From contig JAFYHI010000026.1 in the NCBI GenBank assembly GCA_017539215.1, positions 1 to 57,424 on the forward strand: 57,424 nucleotides of DNA. Reading direction: 5' to 3'. The position numbers and the translations under genes are program-made. Below are positions 33,654-42,197 of the stretch, piece by piece. This DNA is from Clostridia bacterium (GTDB taxonomy: Bacteria > Bacillota > Clostridia > Christensenellales > CAG-138). Numbering within the stretch: the first letter of the stretch is position 1; each line of letters opens with the position of its first letter. The notes beneath the pieces are model-generated. The model saw only the letters and a program-made list of their open reading frames with translations, had not been told where the DNA came from and did not search any database.

Positions 33654-34565
33654 TTAATGTGCTTTGCCGATAATGTCGTTTATGTTTTCTATGCCGAGCT
33701 TCTCCATAGCGGCGGGCAGGCTCTCGACTATTCTCTTGCCTGCAAACGGATCGACCAGGTTAGCGGCTCCGACCTCCACCGCACGGGCGCCGGCCATCAT
33801 CATCTCGATGACGTCCTCGGCGCATGAGACCCCGCCCATGCCGATCACAGGCACGCTCACGGCCTTTGACACCTGATACACCATCCTCAGCGCCACGGGG
33901 AATATCGCAGGTCCGGAGAACCCGCCCATCGTGTTGGCGATCACAGGCCTGCCGCGCTTCAGATCTATGCGCATGCCGAGCAGCGTGTTTATAAGGCTTA
34001 TGCCGTCCGCTCCCGCGTCCTCGCAGGCGCGGGCGATGGAAACTATGTCGGTAACGTTCGGCGAAAGCTTTATTATAACGGGCTTGTGCGTGACGGCCTT
34101 GACCGCCCGCGTGACCTCCGCCGCGGCGCGGGGCTCCGTTCCGAAGCTCATACCGCCGCCGTGCACGTTGGGACAGCTCACGTTCACTTCAAGCCAGCCC
34201 ACCTGCTCTTCGCGGTCCAGAAGCCCGCAGGTATAGGCGTAATCCTCCACCGAAAAACCCGATACGTTTGCCATGACGGGCTTGTGAAATACCTTTTTGA
34301 GCTTTGGCAGCTCCTCGCTTATCACGCGCTCTATGCCGGGGTTCTGCAGGCCAACGGCGTTTATCATGCCCGCTGTGCACTCCGCAATGCGCGGAGTGGG
34401 GTTGCCGAAGCGCGCCTCGCGCGTGGTGCCCTTGAACGAGAACGTACCCAGGCAGTTTATGTCGTAAAGCTCCGCAAACTCGTACCCGAACCCAAACGTG
34501 CCCGATGCGGGTATCACGGGGTTGTCAAGCGCAATACCGCAAAGATCGACCTTCGTGTTTACCAT
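33654..34565 (-). CDS. pyrD: Dihydroorotate dehydrogenase B, catalytic subunit
   Basis: This 303-residue FMN protein oxidises dihydroorotate to orotate, passing electrons to PyrK and on to NAD+. Diagnostic parts are [38 protein letters not shown] (with the catalytic cysteine of class 1 enzymes), PVIIKLSPN and [19 protein letters not shown]. It overlaps pyrK by 7 bp, fitting the PyrD2-PyrK2 complex of type 1B. Confidence 0.97.
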   Translation of the reverse strand: MVNTKVDLCGIALDNPVIPASGTFGFGYEFAELYDINCLGTFSFKGTTREARFGNPTPRIAECTAGMINAVGLQNPGIERVISEELPKLKKVFHKPVMANVSGFSVEDYAYTCGLLDREEQVGWLEVNVSCPNVHGGGMSFGTEPRAAAEVTRAVKAVTHKPVIIKLSPNVTDIVSIARACEDAGADGISLINTLLGMRIDLKRGRPVIANTMGGFSGPAIFPVALRMVYQVSKAVSVPVIGMGGVSCAEDVIEMMMAGARAVEVGAANLVDPFAGKRIVESLPAAMEKLGIENINDIIGKAH

Positions 34566-35284
34566 AAAAGCTCCTCCCTGTCAAAAACGGGACCTTCGCG
34601 GCAGACGCGCTTTGCGCCGTGCGCCGTTTCCACCGAACAGCCCATGCATGCGCCGAACCCGCACCCCATGCGCTCTTCCAGGCTGAGCTGCCCGGGTATC
34701 GTAAGCTTGCCGCAAAGGGCCTTCAGCATGGGCAAGGGCCCGCAGGCGTAAAAACGGTCGCAGCCGTTTGGCAGAGCGTCCGTCACAAACCCGCGCACGC
34801 CGCGGCTGCCGTCCGCCGTCGCAAGCGTTACGGCGCAGCCCAGCGAGCGGAACTCTTCCTCATAAAATACCTCGTCCGCGGTGTTGAACCCAAGCACTGC
34901 GGAAACGGCCTTTCCGTTTTTAACAAGCTCTTTTGCAAGGTAATAGAGGGGCGGCACGCCGACTCCGCCGCCAATAAGCAGTGGTTTCGCGCACGGCGCG
35001 TCGAGGTCATACCCGTGCCCGAGCCCGCAAAGCACATCAAGCTCCGCTCCCGGCTCAAGGCCCGCCATAAGCTCGGTGCCGCGTCCGACGGTCTTGTAGA
35101 TGAGCGTAAGCGTTTCGCCGTCAAAATCGCATACGGAGATGGGTCTGCGCAGAAACAGGCCGGGCAGCCTTACATTCACAAACTGGCCGGGCAGGTTATC
35201 GCCCGCGCCGCCCGCAAGCCGCATACGGTAAACGCTCGCCGCAAGGCGGGAGTTTTCGGTTATAGTCAAACTTGCTTCTTTCAT
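34559..35284 (-). CDS. pyrK: Dihydroorotate dehydrogenase electron transfer subunit
   Basis: PyrK is the FAD and [2Fe-2S] subunit that links PyrD to NAD+. The 241-residue protein begins MKEASLTITENSRLAASVYR and includes the FAD-binding LFLRRPISVCD, the NAD-site GGGVGVPPLYYLAKEL and the cluster-binding region CGFGACMGCSVE followed by VCREGPVF. ATG at 35284 overlaps the pyrC stop (ATGA). A longer upstream start would lie inside pyrC. Confidence 0.96.
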   Translation of the reverse strand: MKEASLTITENSRLAASVYRMRLAGGAGDNLPGQFVNVRLPGLFLRRPISVCDFDGETLTLIYKTVGRGTELMAGLEPGAELDVLCGLGHGYDLDAPCAKPLLIGGGVGVPPLYYLAKELVKNGKAVSAVLGFNTADEVFYEEEFRSLGCAVTLATADGSRGVRGFVTDALPNGCDRFYACGPLPMLKALCGKLTIPGQLSLEERMGCGFGACMGCSVETAHGAKRVCREGPVFDREELLW

Positions 35285-36504
35285 ATCGTTCCGCCGTTCG
35301 TTCCGTTTGGATATGCGACCCTGCCGCCGCACACGGTCATTATGCATCTGCCAAAGACCCGCATCCCCTCAAAGGGTGTTGCGCGTCCCTTCGAAAGGAA
35401 TTCGCCCGGGTCTATCGCATACTCCGCGTCAAGGTCCCAAACCGACCAGTCGGCGGGGGAGAGGGGTATTTTGAACCGCTCGCGCGGGCGCACCGCCATA
35501 AGCTCAATGAGCCTGTCCATGCTTATGACCCCGGTCTTGACAAGGTGCGTGTAAATGAGCGGGAATGCGGTCTCAAGCCCGACCACGCCGAACGGGCTCT
35601 TCTCAAGCCCCCGCGCCTTCTCCTCGGCGGAGTGGGGCGCGTGGTCGGTGGCTATCATGTCGACCGTCCCGTCGCACACCGCATGAATAAGCGCCTCGCG
35701 GTCGGCCCTGCTCCTTAAAGGCGGGTTCATCTTAAAGCGCCCGTCCTCCATGAGGCACCCGTCGTCCAGTATCAGGTAATGCGGCGCGGTCTCGCAGGTC
35801 ACGTCCACGCCCGACTTTTTTGCGTCGCGTATGAGCTCCGCGCTCTCGCGGCAGGAGATGTGGCAAACGTGGTAGCTCACGCCCGTTTCCGCCGCAAGCT
35901 TTAAGTCGCGCTCTATGGGTTTCCACTCGCTTTCGGAGACTATGCCCCGGTGCCCGTGCGCGCGGGCGTATTCCCCGGCGTGGATATAGCCCGAAAACAG
36001 CAGGCTCTCATCCTCGCAGTGGGCGGCAAGCACGCGGCCCGCCTCGCGGCAAAGCTGCATTACCTCGCGCATCATGCCGGCGTCCTGCACGCCTTTGCCG
36101 TCATCTGAAAAACCGACAACATAGGGAGCTAAACCCATAATATCTGCGGGTTCGCGTCCCTTTTCGCCAATAGTAAGTGCGGCATAGGGATGAACTCGCA
36201 CTTTTGCATCACGGCGGATAAGCTCCGCCTCGCGCTCCAGATGCTCAAGACTGTCGGGCACGGGAGCAAGGTTCGGCATGGTGCAAACGTCGGTATAGCC
36301 GCCGCGGGCCGCCGCAAGCGAGCCCATCAGTATCGTTTCTTTATAAGAAAAGCCCGGCTCACGAAAATGCACATGCACATCGCAAAAGCCGGGCAATATT
36401 TTAAGCCTGCCGTCGGGAGCGGAAACGACGCCGCAGCCCTCGGGTATCACGGGAGCAAAATCGGGCATAGCCCCGGTTTTGATAACGCTTGCAGTAAAGC
36501 TCAT
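35281..36504 (-). CDS. pyrC: Dihydroorotase
   Basis: PyrC cyclises carbamoyl aspartate to dihydroorotate. The 407-residue amidohydrolase has the metal motif FCDVHVHFREPG, downstream metal histidines in LAAHCED and CHISCRE, and the catalytic aspartate in ATDHAPHSAEEK. The N-terminal composite beta domain is shorter than usual (HVHF begins near residue 43). It is the first gene of the operon; the ATG follows GAGGAGGCGGC and lies directly behind the candidate attenuator. Confidence 0.96.
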   Translation of the reverse strand: MSFTASVIKTGAMPDFAPVIPEGCGVVSAPDGRLKILPGFCDVHVHFREPGFSYKETILMGSLAAARGGYTDVCTMPNLAPVPDSLEHLEREAELIRRDAKVRVHPYAALTIGEKGREPADIMGLAPYVVGFSDDGKGVQDAGMMREVMQLCREAGRVLAAHCEDESLLFSGYIHAGEYARAHGHRGIVSESEWKPIERDLKLAAETGVSYHVCHISCRESAELIRDAKKSGVDVTCETAPHYLILDDGCLMEDGRFKMNPPLRSRADREALIHAVCDGTVDMIATDHAPHSAEEKARGLEKSPFGVVGLETAFPLIYTHLVKTGVISMDRLIELMAVRPRERFKIPLSPADWSVWDLDAEYAIDPGEFLSKGRATPFEGMRVFGRCIMTVCGGRVAYPNGTNGGTI

Positions 36505-36515
36505 GCCGCCTCCTC

Positions 36516-36609
36516 AAAAAAAGCTCCGCACGGGATAACCGCCGGAGCCGAGCCGAGCCAAACCGCGGTATGCGCACATACCGAAACGCCCGTCTTGCCG
36601 ATATCCCGT
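36516..36609 (-). promoter_or_regulatory. Candidate attenuator in the pyr leader
   Basis: On the minus strand an intrinsic terminator (GCTCCG at 36548-36543 with CGGAGC at 36528-36523, then TTTTTTT) sits just before the pyrC ribosome binding site. An upstream leader segment ACGGGATA (36609-36602) is the exact complement of TATCCCGT in the terminator loop (36537-36530), so an alternative fold could break the terminator. No PyrR-binding consensus is apparent. Confidence 0.5.
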
Positions 36610-36630
36610 ATCGCCTTAAAGACTGCGGTT

Positions 36631-36659
36631 ACTATACCACAAAACGAAGCCGATGTCAA
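36631..36659 (-). promoter_or_regulatory. Promoter of the pyr operon
   Basis: Minus-strand consensus TTGACA (36654-36659) and TATAGT (36631-36636) with a 17-bp spacer, giving a leader of about 120 nt before pyrC. Confidence 0.82.
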
Positions 36660-36694
36660 ACCCCCAAACGGGGCGGATGAGAATATAAAACGGA

Positions 36695-37444
36695 TCACTC
36701 CGTCAACTTGTAGATCAGTATCGCCGCAGCGACGGCGGCGTTGAGGGACTCCGCGCGTCCGCGCATGGGCAGGCGGTACAGCGCACATTTTTCGGCGACC
36801 TCCGATGAGGCGCCGTTTGCCTCGTTGCCTATTACCAGCACGCGGTTTTCGGGCAGGTCGGGCAGGGTCTCGCCGCCCGCCAAATGCCCGCACACAAGGC
36901 CGAAGCCCTGCTCCGCCAAACGGTCGAGCTCATGCGCAAGGTCGCCCTTCCAAATGGGTATGTGGTAGGTGGAGCCCATTGCGCTCCTCACGGCCTTGCA
37001 TGAGAACGGGTCCGTGCAGCCCTCGCCTATGAGCAGCCCCGCGGCTCCGAAGGCGTCCGCCGTGCGCAGCACGGTGCCCAGGTTTCCGGGGTCCTGCAAA
37101 CGGTCAAGCGCGATAATAAGCTCGCCGGGGTAATCCGAGGGCGGCGCAAGCTGCGGCGTCTTAAGCGCGGCGCAGACGCCCTGCGGGCTGTCGGTGTCGC
37201 ATACGGCCTTCATGACCTCGCCCGTCACGGAAATAAAATCAACTCCGCGCTCTTTGAGCTTTGCGGCGGCTGTGGTGTTCCACTCGGCCACCAAAACCGT
37301 TTCGGGCGCCGCGCCGGAGTCTATCGCCTCAAGCACCAGCCTTTCGCCCTCCGCCAGATGCAGGCCGGTCTCCTTGCGGCCCTTGCCCGTTTTAAGCGAG
37401 CGCAGCACGCGCACGTTATCGTTTTTGACGGAAGTGATCGTCAT
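36695..37444 (-). CDS. SpoU/TrmH-family RNA 2'-O-methyltransferase
   Basis: The 249-residue SPOUT methyltransferase has the N-terminal substrate-binding domain (about 1-95) and a C-terminal trefoil-knot domain. Motif 1 is LDRLQDPGNLGTVLRTADAFG, with the catalytic Asn and Arg. Motif 2 is VLVIGNEANGAS and motif 3 YRLPMRGRAESLNAAVAAAI. It would 2'-O-methylate rRNA (RlmB-like) or tRNA; the target cannot be told from sequence. The ATG overlaps the stop of the NaPi/PhoU gene by 4 bp, so these unrelated genes are co-translated. Confidence 0.94.
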   Translation of the reverse strand: MTITSVKNDNVRVLRSLKTGKGRKETGLHLAEGERLVLEAIDSGAAPETVLVAEWNTTAAAKLKERGVDFISVTGEVMKAVCDTDSPQGVCAALKTPQLAPPSDYPGELIIALDRLQDPGNLGTVLRTADAFGAAGLLIGEGCTDPFSCKAVRSAMGSTYHIPIWKGDLAHELDRLAEQGFGLVCGHLAGGETLPDLPENRVLVIGNEANGASSEVAEKCALYRLPMRGRAESLNAAVAAAILIYKLTE

Positions 37445-39051
37445 TTCCCCATGCCCGCCTCGGCAATGTTCAGCGCGTGGTCGCCCACCCTTTCAAGGTC
37501 GGTCAGCATCTCGACAAACAGCATGCCCACGTCGGCGGAGCATTGCCGCGCTTCCATGCGGGCGATATGCTCGTTCTCGTAAAGCTCGACAAGGTCGTCG
37601 ATCTCCTGCTCGCGCCGCTCTATCTCTGAAAACGCCGCTTCGTTCCTGCTCTTCAGGTTCTCCTCGGCAAGCTCAAAAATGGATATCACCTTGTCAAAAA
37701 GCACGTTGAGCTCGGTCAGGGCCGAATCGGAGAAGCTCAGCTTGTTGTCGCGCATGTGGGCGATGTATCCGGCAATGTTCTCCGCGTGGTCGCCAATGCG
37801 CTCGTAGTCGGTTATAACGTGGTGCATACGGTCGATCGAGCGCGCCTCGGGCTCGCCCAGACCGGCGCGGTTGATATCCACAAGCGCCTTTGCTATCTCG
37901 TGATTCAAAAAGTCTATCGTTTCCTCGTTCTCGTCCACCTCTTCAAGGTCGCCCTTCTTTTTGGTGAACAGCGCCTGGTGAACGCGCTTCATGTTATCAA
38001 GTGAAAGCTCGTACATGCGCCTGCACTCAAGCTCCGCGCCCGACACGGCAACCGCCGCGGATCCGAAGCCCTTGGCCGGTATATAGATGAGCTTTTTGCC
38101 GGCCGACTTGTCCTCGCCGCGGATTATCAGGCGGGAGAGCTTTATCAGAAGGTTCGACAGCGGGAAGAGTACGATGGTTGCGCCGATCTTCAGGAAGGTG
38201 TTGGCGTTTGCAAGCTGCTGAGTGGGGTTGTTCGGCGACAGCGAGGCTATCCAGTCGGTCAGCGGCAGGAACTGCAGCAGCACTATGCATATCACGCAGG
38301 CGAACACGTTGAACATAACGTGTATGGCGGCGGTCCTTTTTGCGTCCTTGGTGCCGCCCATCGCGGCAACTACCGAAACCGCCGTGCAGCCTATGTTCTG
38401 CCCGCAGATGAGGTAGATCGCCTGGCCCAATGTAAGTATGTTTGCGGCGGCCATCGCCTGAAGCACGCCGACGGAGGCGGATACCGACTGCAGCAGCATC
38501 GTCATAACGGTTCCGAAGAGCACGCCGAGCAGGGGATAATCCTCAAAGCTCTTGACGAGCGTGCAGAACCATTCCTCCTGCCCGAGGTAGACCATATTGC
38601 TCTTCATCAGCATCATGCCCATAAAGAGCATGCCCAGACCGGCAAGTATGTAGAAAATGTTGTTCCACGGCTTCTTTTTGAAGAAGGTCATGCCCATAAC
38701 GCCCAAGAAAGCGATTATGGGGGATACCGCGTCAATGTTGAACGCGATAAGCTGACCGGTAATGGTAGTACCTATGTTGGCGCCCATAATGACGCCCACG
38801 GCGTTTGTAAGCGGCATCAGTCCGGCGTTGACAAAGCCCACGGTCATAACCGAAACGGCGTTGGAGCTTTGTATGATACCGGTTATCACAACGCCCACTA
38901 TAAGGCCGAGGAACCGGTTTTTGGTAAGCTTCTCAAGTATGGTCTTGAGCTTTGAGCCCGCAAGGCGCTCAATGCCGTTGCCCATTATGCGTATGCCGTA
39001 AAGGAACAGCGCAATGCCGCCCGCAATACCCAGCCAATTATCAAAAGTCAT
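37441..39051 (-). CDS. Na/Pi-cotransporter family protein with PhoU domain (second copy)
   Basis: The 536-residue protein repeats the design of the one at 15829-17655: an N-terminal membrane domain with VITGIIQSSNAVSVMTVGF and MLLQSVSASVGVLQAMA (the QSS repeat pair, the second copy reading QSV), GANIGTTITGQ, and a PhoU-like helical tail (about 340-535) with DYERIGDHAENIAGYI and DLERVGDHALNIAEAG. The second QSS being QSV is a small departure. ATG at 39051 follows GGAGGAATTTT. The two copies differ enough to be ancient paralogues. Confidence 0.92.
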   Translation of the reverse strand: MTFDNWLGIAGGIALFLYGIRIMGNGIERLAGSKLKTILEKLTKNRFLGLIVGVVITGIIQSSNAVSVMTVGFVNAGLMPLTNAVGVIMGANIGTTITGQLIAFNIDAVSPIIAFLGVMGMTFFKKKPWNNIFYILAGLGMLFMGMMLMKSNMVYLGQEEWFCTLVKSFEDYPLLGVLFGTVMTMLLQSVSASVGVLQAMAAANILTLGQAIYLICGQNIGCTAVSVVAAMGGTKDAKRTAAIHVMFNVFACVICIVLLQFLPLTDWIASLSPNNPTQQLANANTFLKIGATIVLFPLSNLLIKLSRLIIRGEDKSAGKKLIYIPAKGFGSAAVAVSGAELECRRMYELSLDNMKRVHQALFTKKKGDLEEVDENEETIDFLNHEIAKALVDINRAGLGEPEARSIDRMHHVITDYERIGDHAENIAGYIAHMRDNKLSFSDSALTELNVLFDKVISIFELAEENLKSRNEAAFSEIERREQEIDDLVELYENEHIARMEARQCSADVGMLFVEMLTDLERVGDHALNIAEAGMGK

Positions 39052-39189
39052 AAAATTCCTCCGTATTTTCATGCCAAGAAAACAGTTTAATCATAACATA
39101 TGCGGGCGCCCGTTTCAAGCAATGACACAAAGTATACATGATTCGATTTGGCGCCGGGGCGGCGGGGAGAGCGGGAAAGCGCGCATTCA

Positions 39190-39224
39190 AAAACCCGGCG
39201 CGAAGAAGGCGCCGGGTTTTGCCG
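39190..39224. terminator. Terminator between the NaPi/PhoU start region and the GNAT gene
   Basis: AAAACCCGGCGC/GCGCCGGGTTTT: a perfect stem with T runs on both strands, placed about 30 bp past the stop of the minus-strand GNAT gene. Confidence 0.8.
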
Positions 39225-39247
39225 CGGTGCGGCGCATAAAGGCCGCT

Positions 39248-39847
39248 TTACAGTTCGTTTGAAAAGATTATCATCTCATGCGTCAGTATGCGCTCGCCCC
39301 CATGCTCGAAAACATGGTCCATATAGGGGTGCATACCGGCCCGCTCCTGTATCTTGCGCGAGCCCTCGTTAAAGTCGAAATAGCCCGAATTCACAAAGTC
39401 GAACCCCTGCTCCTTCAAAAAGTACACCGCAACGCGGCGCATAAGCTCCGTCATAAGCCCGCGCCTCTGGTATTTTTCGTTCAGCACAAGCGATATGGAA
39501 ACGCCCCGTTTGCCTTCAAGCGCGGGGTCGGCCTTTATAAAAGGATACACGCCTATGCTGAAGCTGCCGACGACCTTGGCGCTTTCCTTCAGTATTGCGG
39601 CAAAATGGGTGACGCAGCTGCGGTTCTGCTGCAGTATCCAATCAAAGCCCTCGCGCGCTTCTTCGCGTGTGGATATCGCGGGGTTGCCCGAAAGCCGCTG
39701 CAGCTCCTTCTGTACGGCGTATTCGAAATAGTCCTCAAAGTCGGCTTCGCGGAACGGGCGCAGCAAAAGCCGCTCCGTTTCAAGGGGGCGGGAGAGCATG
39801 CTGTCCGACGCATCGCGGAGTATCGCTTTGACCTGCTCGTCCGTCAT
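39248..39847 (-). CDS. GNAT family N-acetyltransferase (RimJ/RimL-like)
   Basis: The 199-residue protein contains LETERLLLRPFREADFEDYF near residue 25, the opening of RimJ/RimL-type acetyltransferases, and an acetyl-CoA region VSISLVLNEKYQRRGLMTELM with the Q-x-x-G-x-G/A pattern, then the GSRKIQERAGM helix. Substrate unknown; family members acetylate ribosomal proteins, amino acids or antibiotics. The ATG overlaps the stop of the flavin reductase-like gene (TGATG), so both are expressed together. An N-terminal helix of about 20 residues precedes the domain. Confidence 0.88.
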   Translation of the reverse strand: MTDEQVKAILRDASDSMLSRPLETERLLLRPFREADFEDYFEYAVQKELQRLSGNPAISTREEAREGFDWILQQNRSCVTHFAAILKESAKVVGSFSIGVYPFIKADPALEGKRGVSISLVLNEKYQRRGLMTELMRRVAVYFLKEQGFDFVNSGYFDFNEGSRKIQERAGMHPYMDHVFEHGGERILTHEMIIFSNEL

Positions 39848-40320
39848 CAGCCTATACCTATTATTTCGCCTATATACATGGTGTGCGGGGCTTCGGTCAG
39901 ATAATGCCTTTCGCGTTCGGCCTCGGGCATAAATGCCGTGTCCATATCCTGCCGGTAGATCTTGCGGCAGACCAGCGTATGCGCCGCCTGAACGTAGCCT
40001 ACCAGGTTCTCGCCTATGCGCACGGGGGTCAGGCCGCTTTCCTCCACCTTGTCGGAGTCCCTGCCCGACTTTGTGCCAAGAAGCGCAAGCGCATCGCGGT
40101 ACTTCTCGTCAAAGAACGAGACGGTAAAATAATCGTTCGCGTCCATGAATTCGTGCGTGTACCTGACGGGCTTGACGTAGACCGTGCAGGTGGGCTTGTT
40201 CCACAGGGTGCCCATTGCCCCCCATGAGATGGTCATGGTGTTGAAGCAGTCGAGGTCGCCCGCGGTCACGAGCGCCCAGCCCTTGTCGAAAAGGGAGAGT
40301 ATGTCCGTGTTGAATTTCAT
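39847..40320 (-). CDS. Flavin reductase-like domain protein
   Basis: The 157-residue protein resembles small FMN-binding split-barrel proteins of the flavin reductase-like group: LVTAGDLDCFNTMTISWGAM, then NKPTCTVYVKPVRYTHEFM and YFTVSFFDEKYRDALALLGT. In this group the protein binds FMN and either reduces free flavin or serves an unknown redox step. It is shorter than full flavin reductases but typical of anaerobe paralogues. ATG at 40320 follows GGAAACGAT. Confidence 0.85.
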   Translation of the reverse strand: MKFNTDILSLFDKGWALVTAGDLDCFNTMTISWGAMGTLWNKPTCTVYVKPVRYTHEFMDANDYFTVSFFDEKYRDALALLGTKSGRDSDKVEESGLTPVRIGENLVGYVQAAHTLVCRKIYRQDMDTAFMPEAERERHYLTEAPHTMYIGEIIGIG

Positions 40321-40345
40321 ATCGTTTCCTTTGCTCCGTTATTTG

Positions 40346-40675
40346 TCAAACAATGCTTGCGCTCAGCAGAAAGTATGCGACAAAGCCCGCGGCAAGGCAG
40401 GCGCACACCGCTATGCATATGATGAGCGGCTTTTTTGCTCGGGGCTCAATGTGCAGCGTGACCGCGGAAAGCACCAGCCCCACGGCGGAAGCGGCGTACA
40501 CCGCAGGCAGCGCGAACAGCCACAAGACCACGCAGACGTCGAACAGCGCGGAAAACGCCGCGCCGCCGCGGAAAAAGAACGCCCACGAAAGCGCAAGCAC
40601 CCCAATGAGAAGCCCGCCCCCCGCAAGCGATATCAGGGACAGGACCTTTGCGGCTTTTAACCTTTTTTCGGGCAT
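40346..40675 (-). CDS. Small hypothetical membrane protein
   Basis: The 109-residue protein has a basic N-terminus (MPEKRLKAAK) and three hydrophobic segments (about 11-34, 42-69 and 83-105). I do not recognise a family. The ATG is preceded by GCGAAAGGAGGCCCC, which supports expression. It lies between ychF and the flavin reductase-like gene on the same strand, with 25-bp gaps, and could be co-transcribed. Confidence 0.65.
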   Translation of the reverse strand: MPEKRLKAAKVLSLISLAGGGLLIGVLALSWAFFFRGGAAFSALFDVCVVLWLFALPAVYAASAVGLVLSAVTLHIEPRAKKPLIICIAVCACLAAGFVAYFLLSASIV

Positions 40676-40701
40676 GGGGCCTCCTTTCGCGCGGCGCGGA
40701 A

Positions 40702-41790
40702 TTATACGTTGAACCTGAACACGACTATGTCGCCGTCCTGCATGACGTAGTCCTTGCCCTCGGAACGGATAAGGCCCTTTTCCCTGCAGGCCTGCATGGA
40801 GCCGTTTTCGATCAGGGTATCGTAATGCACGACCTCGGCGCGGATGAACCCGCGCTCAAAGTCCGTGTGTATCTTGCCGGCGGCCTGCGGGGCCTTGGTG
40901 CCCTTGGTGATCGTCCACGCGCGCACCTCCTTGGGGCCGGCGGTCAAAAAGCTGATGAGCCCCAAAAGACGGTAGCCCGCCTTGACGAGCTTGTCAAGGC
41001 CGCTCTCGCCAATGCCCAGCTCCTCTATGAACATCTGCTTCTCCTCAAGCGACAGCGAGGAAAGCTCCTCCTCAACCTTGGCGGAGACTACGATCACCTC
41101 AGCGCCCTCCTTTTGAGCCTGCGCTTTGAGCTTTTTCACGTTCTCGGTCTCCGTGCCTATCTCGTCCTCGGCAATGTTCGCGGCGTAGATGACGGGCTTG
41201 GAGGTCAAAAGGAAGAACTGCGCTATCTCCTCGCGCTCTTCGTCGGTCTGGGGCATGGACCTTACGGGAAGCTGCTTCTCAAGGTGAGCGTATATGCGCT
41301 CGCAAAGCTCTATCTCGTGCAGGTACTTTTTGTCGCCCGACTTGGCGGACTTGCGCGCCTTGTCAAGCCTGCGCTCCACGGTCTCCATGTCGGCGAATAT
41401 CAGCTCTATGTTTATCGTCTCCATGTCGCGTATCGGGTCCACCGAGCCGTCGACGTGCACTATGTTGTCGTCCTCAAAGCACCTTACGACGTGCACCACC
41501 GCGTCCACCTCGCGTATGTGCGAAAGGAACTTGTTGCCCAGCCCCTCGCCGCGGTGAGCGTCGCGCACGAGGCCCGCAATGTCCACAAACTCTATCGTCG
41601 CGGGGGTGTACTTCTGCGGGTTGTACATCTTTGCCAGCACGTCCAGCCGCTCGTCGGGCACGGCAACCACGCCCACGTTCGGCTCTATGGTGCAGAAGGG
41701 ATAGTTGGCGGCCTGCGCGCCCGCCTGAGTGATCGCGTTGAAAAGGGTGCTCTTGCCCACGTTGGGCAGGCCTATAACGCCAAGCTTCAT
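40702..41790 (-). CDS. ychF: YchF/OLA1-family ATPase
   Basis: YchF is a universally conserved Obg-related P-loop protein that prefers ATP and associates with ribosomes. The 362-residue protein shows G1 [12 protein letters not shown]3 DIAGLV, the unusual NIAED in place of the G4 NKxD, a coiled-coil insertion around 120-200 and a C-terminal TGS domain with [23 protein letters not shown] at 41790 follows AGGTGGAAATAAC. Confidence 0.97.
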   Translation of the reverse strand: MKLGVIGLPNVGKSTLFNAITQAGAQAANYPFCTIEPNVGVVAVPDERLDVLAKMYNPQKYTPATIEFVDIAGLVRDAHRGEGLGNKFLSHIREVDAVVHVVRCFEDDNIVHVDGSVDPIRDMETINIELIFADMETVERRLDKARKSAKSGDKKYLHEIELCERIYAHLEKQLPVRSMPQTDEEREEIAQFFLLTSKPVIYAANIAEDEIGTETENVKKLKAQAQKEGAEVIVVSAKVEEELSSLSLEEKQMFIEELGIGESGLDKLVKAGYRLLGLISFLTAGPKEVRAWTITKGTKAPQAAGKIHTDFERGFIRAEVVHYDTLIENGSMQACREKGLIRSEGKDYVMQDGDIVVFRFNV

Positions 41791-41896
41791 GTTATTTCCA
41801 CCTTTCACGGTTTGTTGTCCGCTTAATTTTACCGCTTAAAGCCCTCCTTTGCAAGCCCAATATTGTTCAAACCTCACGAAAAAGCGCAAAAGGGGG

Positions 41897-41925
41897 TTTA
41901 CAAAAGGCACGCTCCGTATTATAAT
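41897..41925 (+). promoter_or_regulatory. Promoter of the ileS T-box transcript
   Basis: TTTACA (41897-41902), 17-bp spacer, TATAAT (41920-41925). Confidence 0.75.
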
Positions 41926-41940
41926 ATTTATTTGTAAATG

Positions 41941-42166
41941 CTTTGAGCGGGACAGGTGAGCCCTCGTACGGCGTTAAGCGAGCTGCGGACGGTGCAAGCG
42001 CGGCGGCACGGCGGGGCGGCATATCACCCGTGAGCACGGGCGGTGAACCTTCTTTAGCCGCCTGCGGCCGGCCTCCGTTACGGGGCCCTGGAGTGCGGCG
42101 CTTTTCGCGCCGAACTCGGGTGGTACCGCGCTGACTGCGCCCCGGGGTGTTGCCCCGGGCGTTTTT
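41941..42166 (+). promoter_or_regulatory. T-box riboswitch (tRNA-Ile specific)
   Basis: The leader has a long stem I with the conserved apical GGTGCAAGC block, a specifier loop in which ATC (42023-42025, within CATATCACCC) fits isoleucine, and the invariant T-box GGGTGGTACCGCG at 42118-42130. It ends in an intrinsic terminator (CCCGGGG/CCCCGGG then TTTTT, about 42141-42165). Uncharged tRNA-Ile would pair with the specifier and the T-box bulge and prevent termination, raising ileS expression when isoleucyl-tRNA is scarce. It lies 32 bp upstream of the ileS ATG. Confidence 0.92.
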
Positions 42167-42197
42167 ATTTGAATAACAACCGAAAGGATGAACCGAT

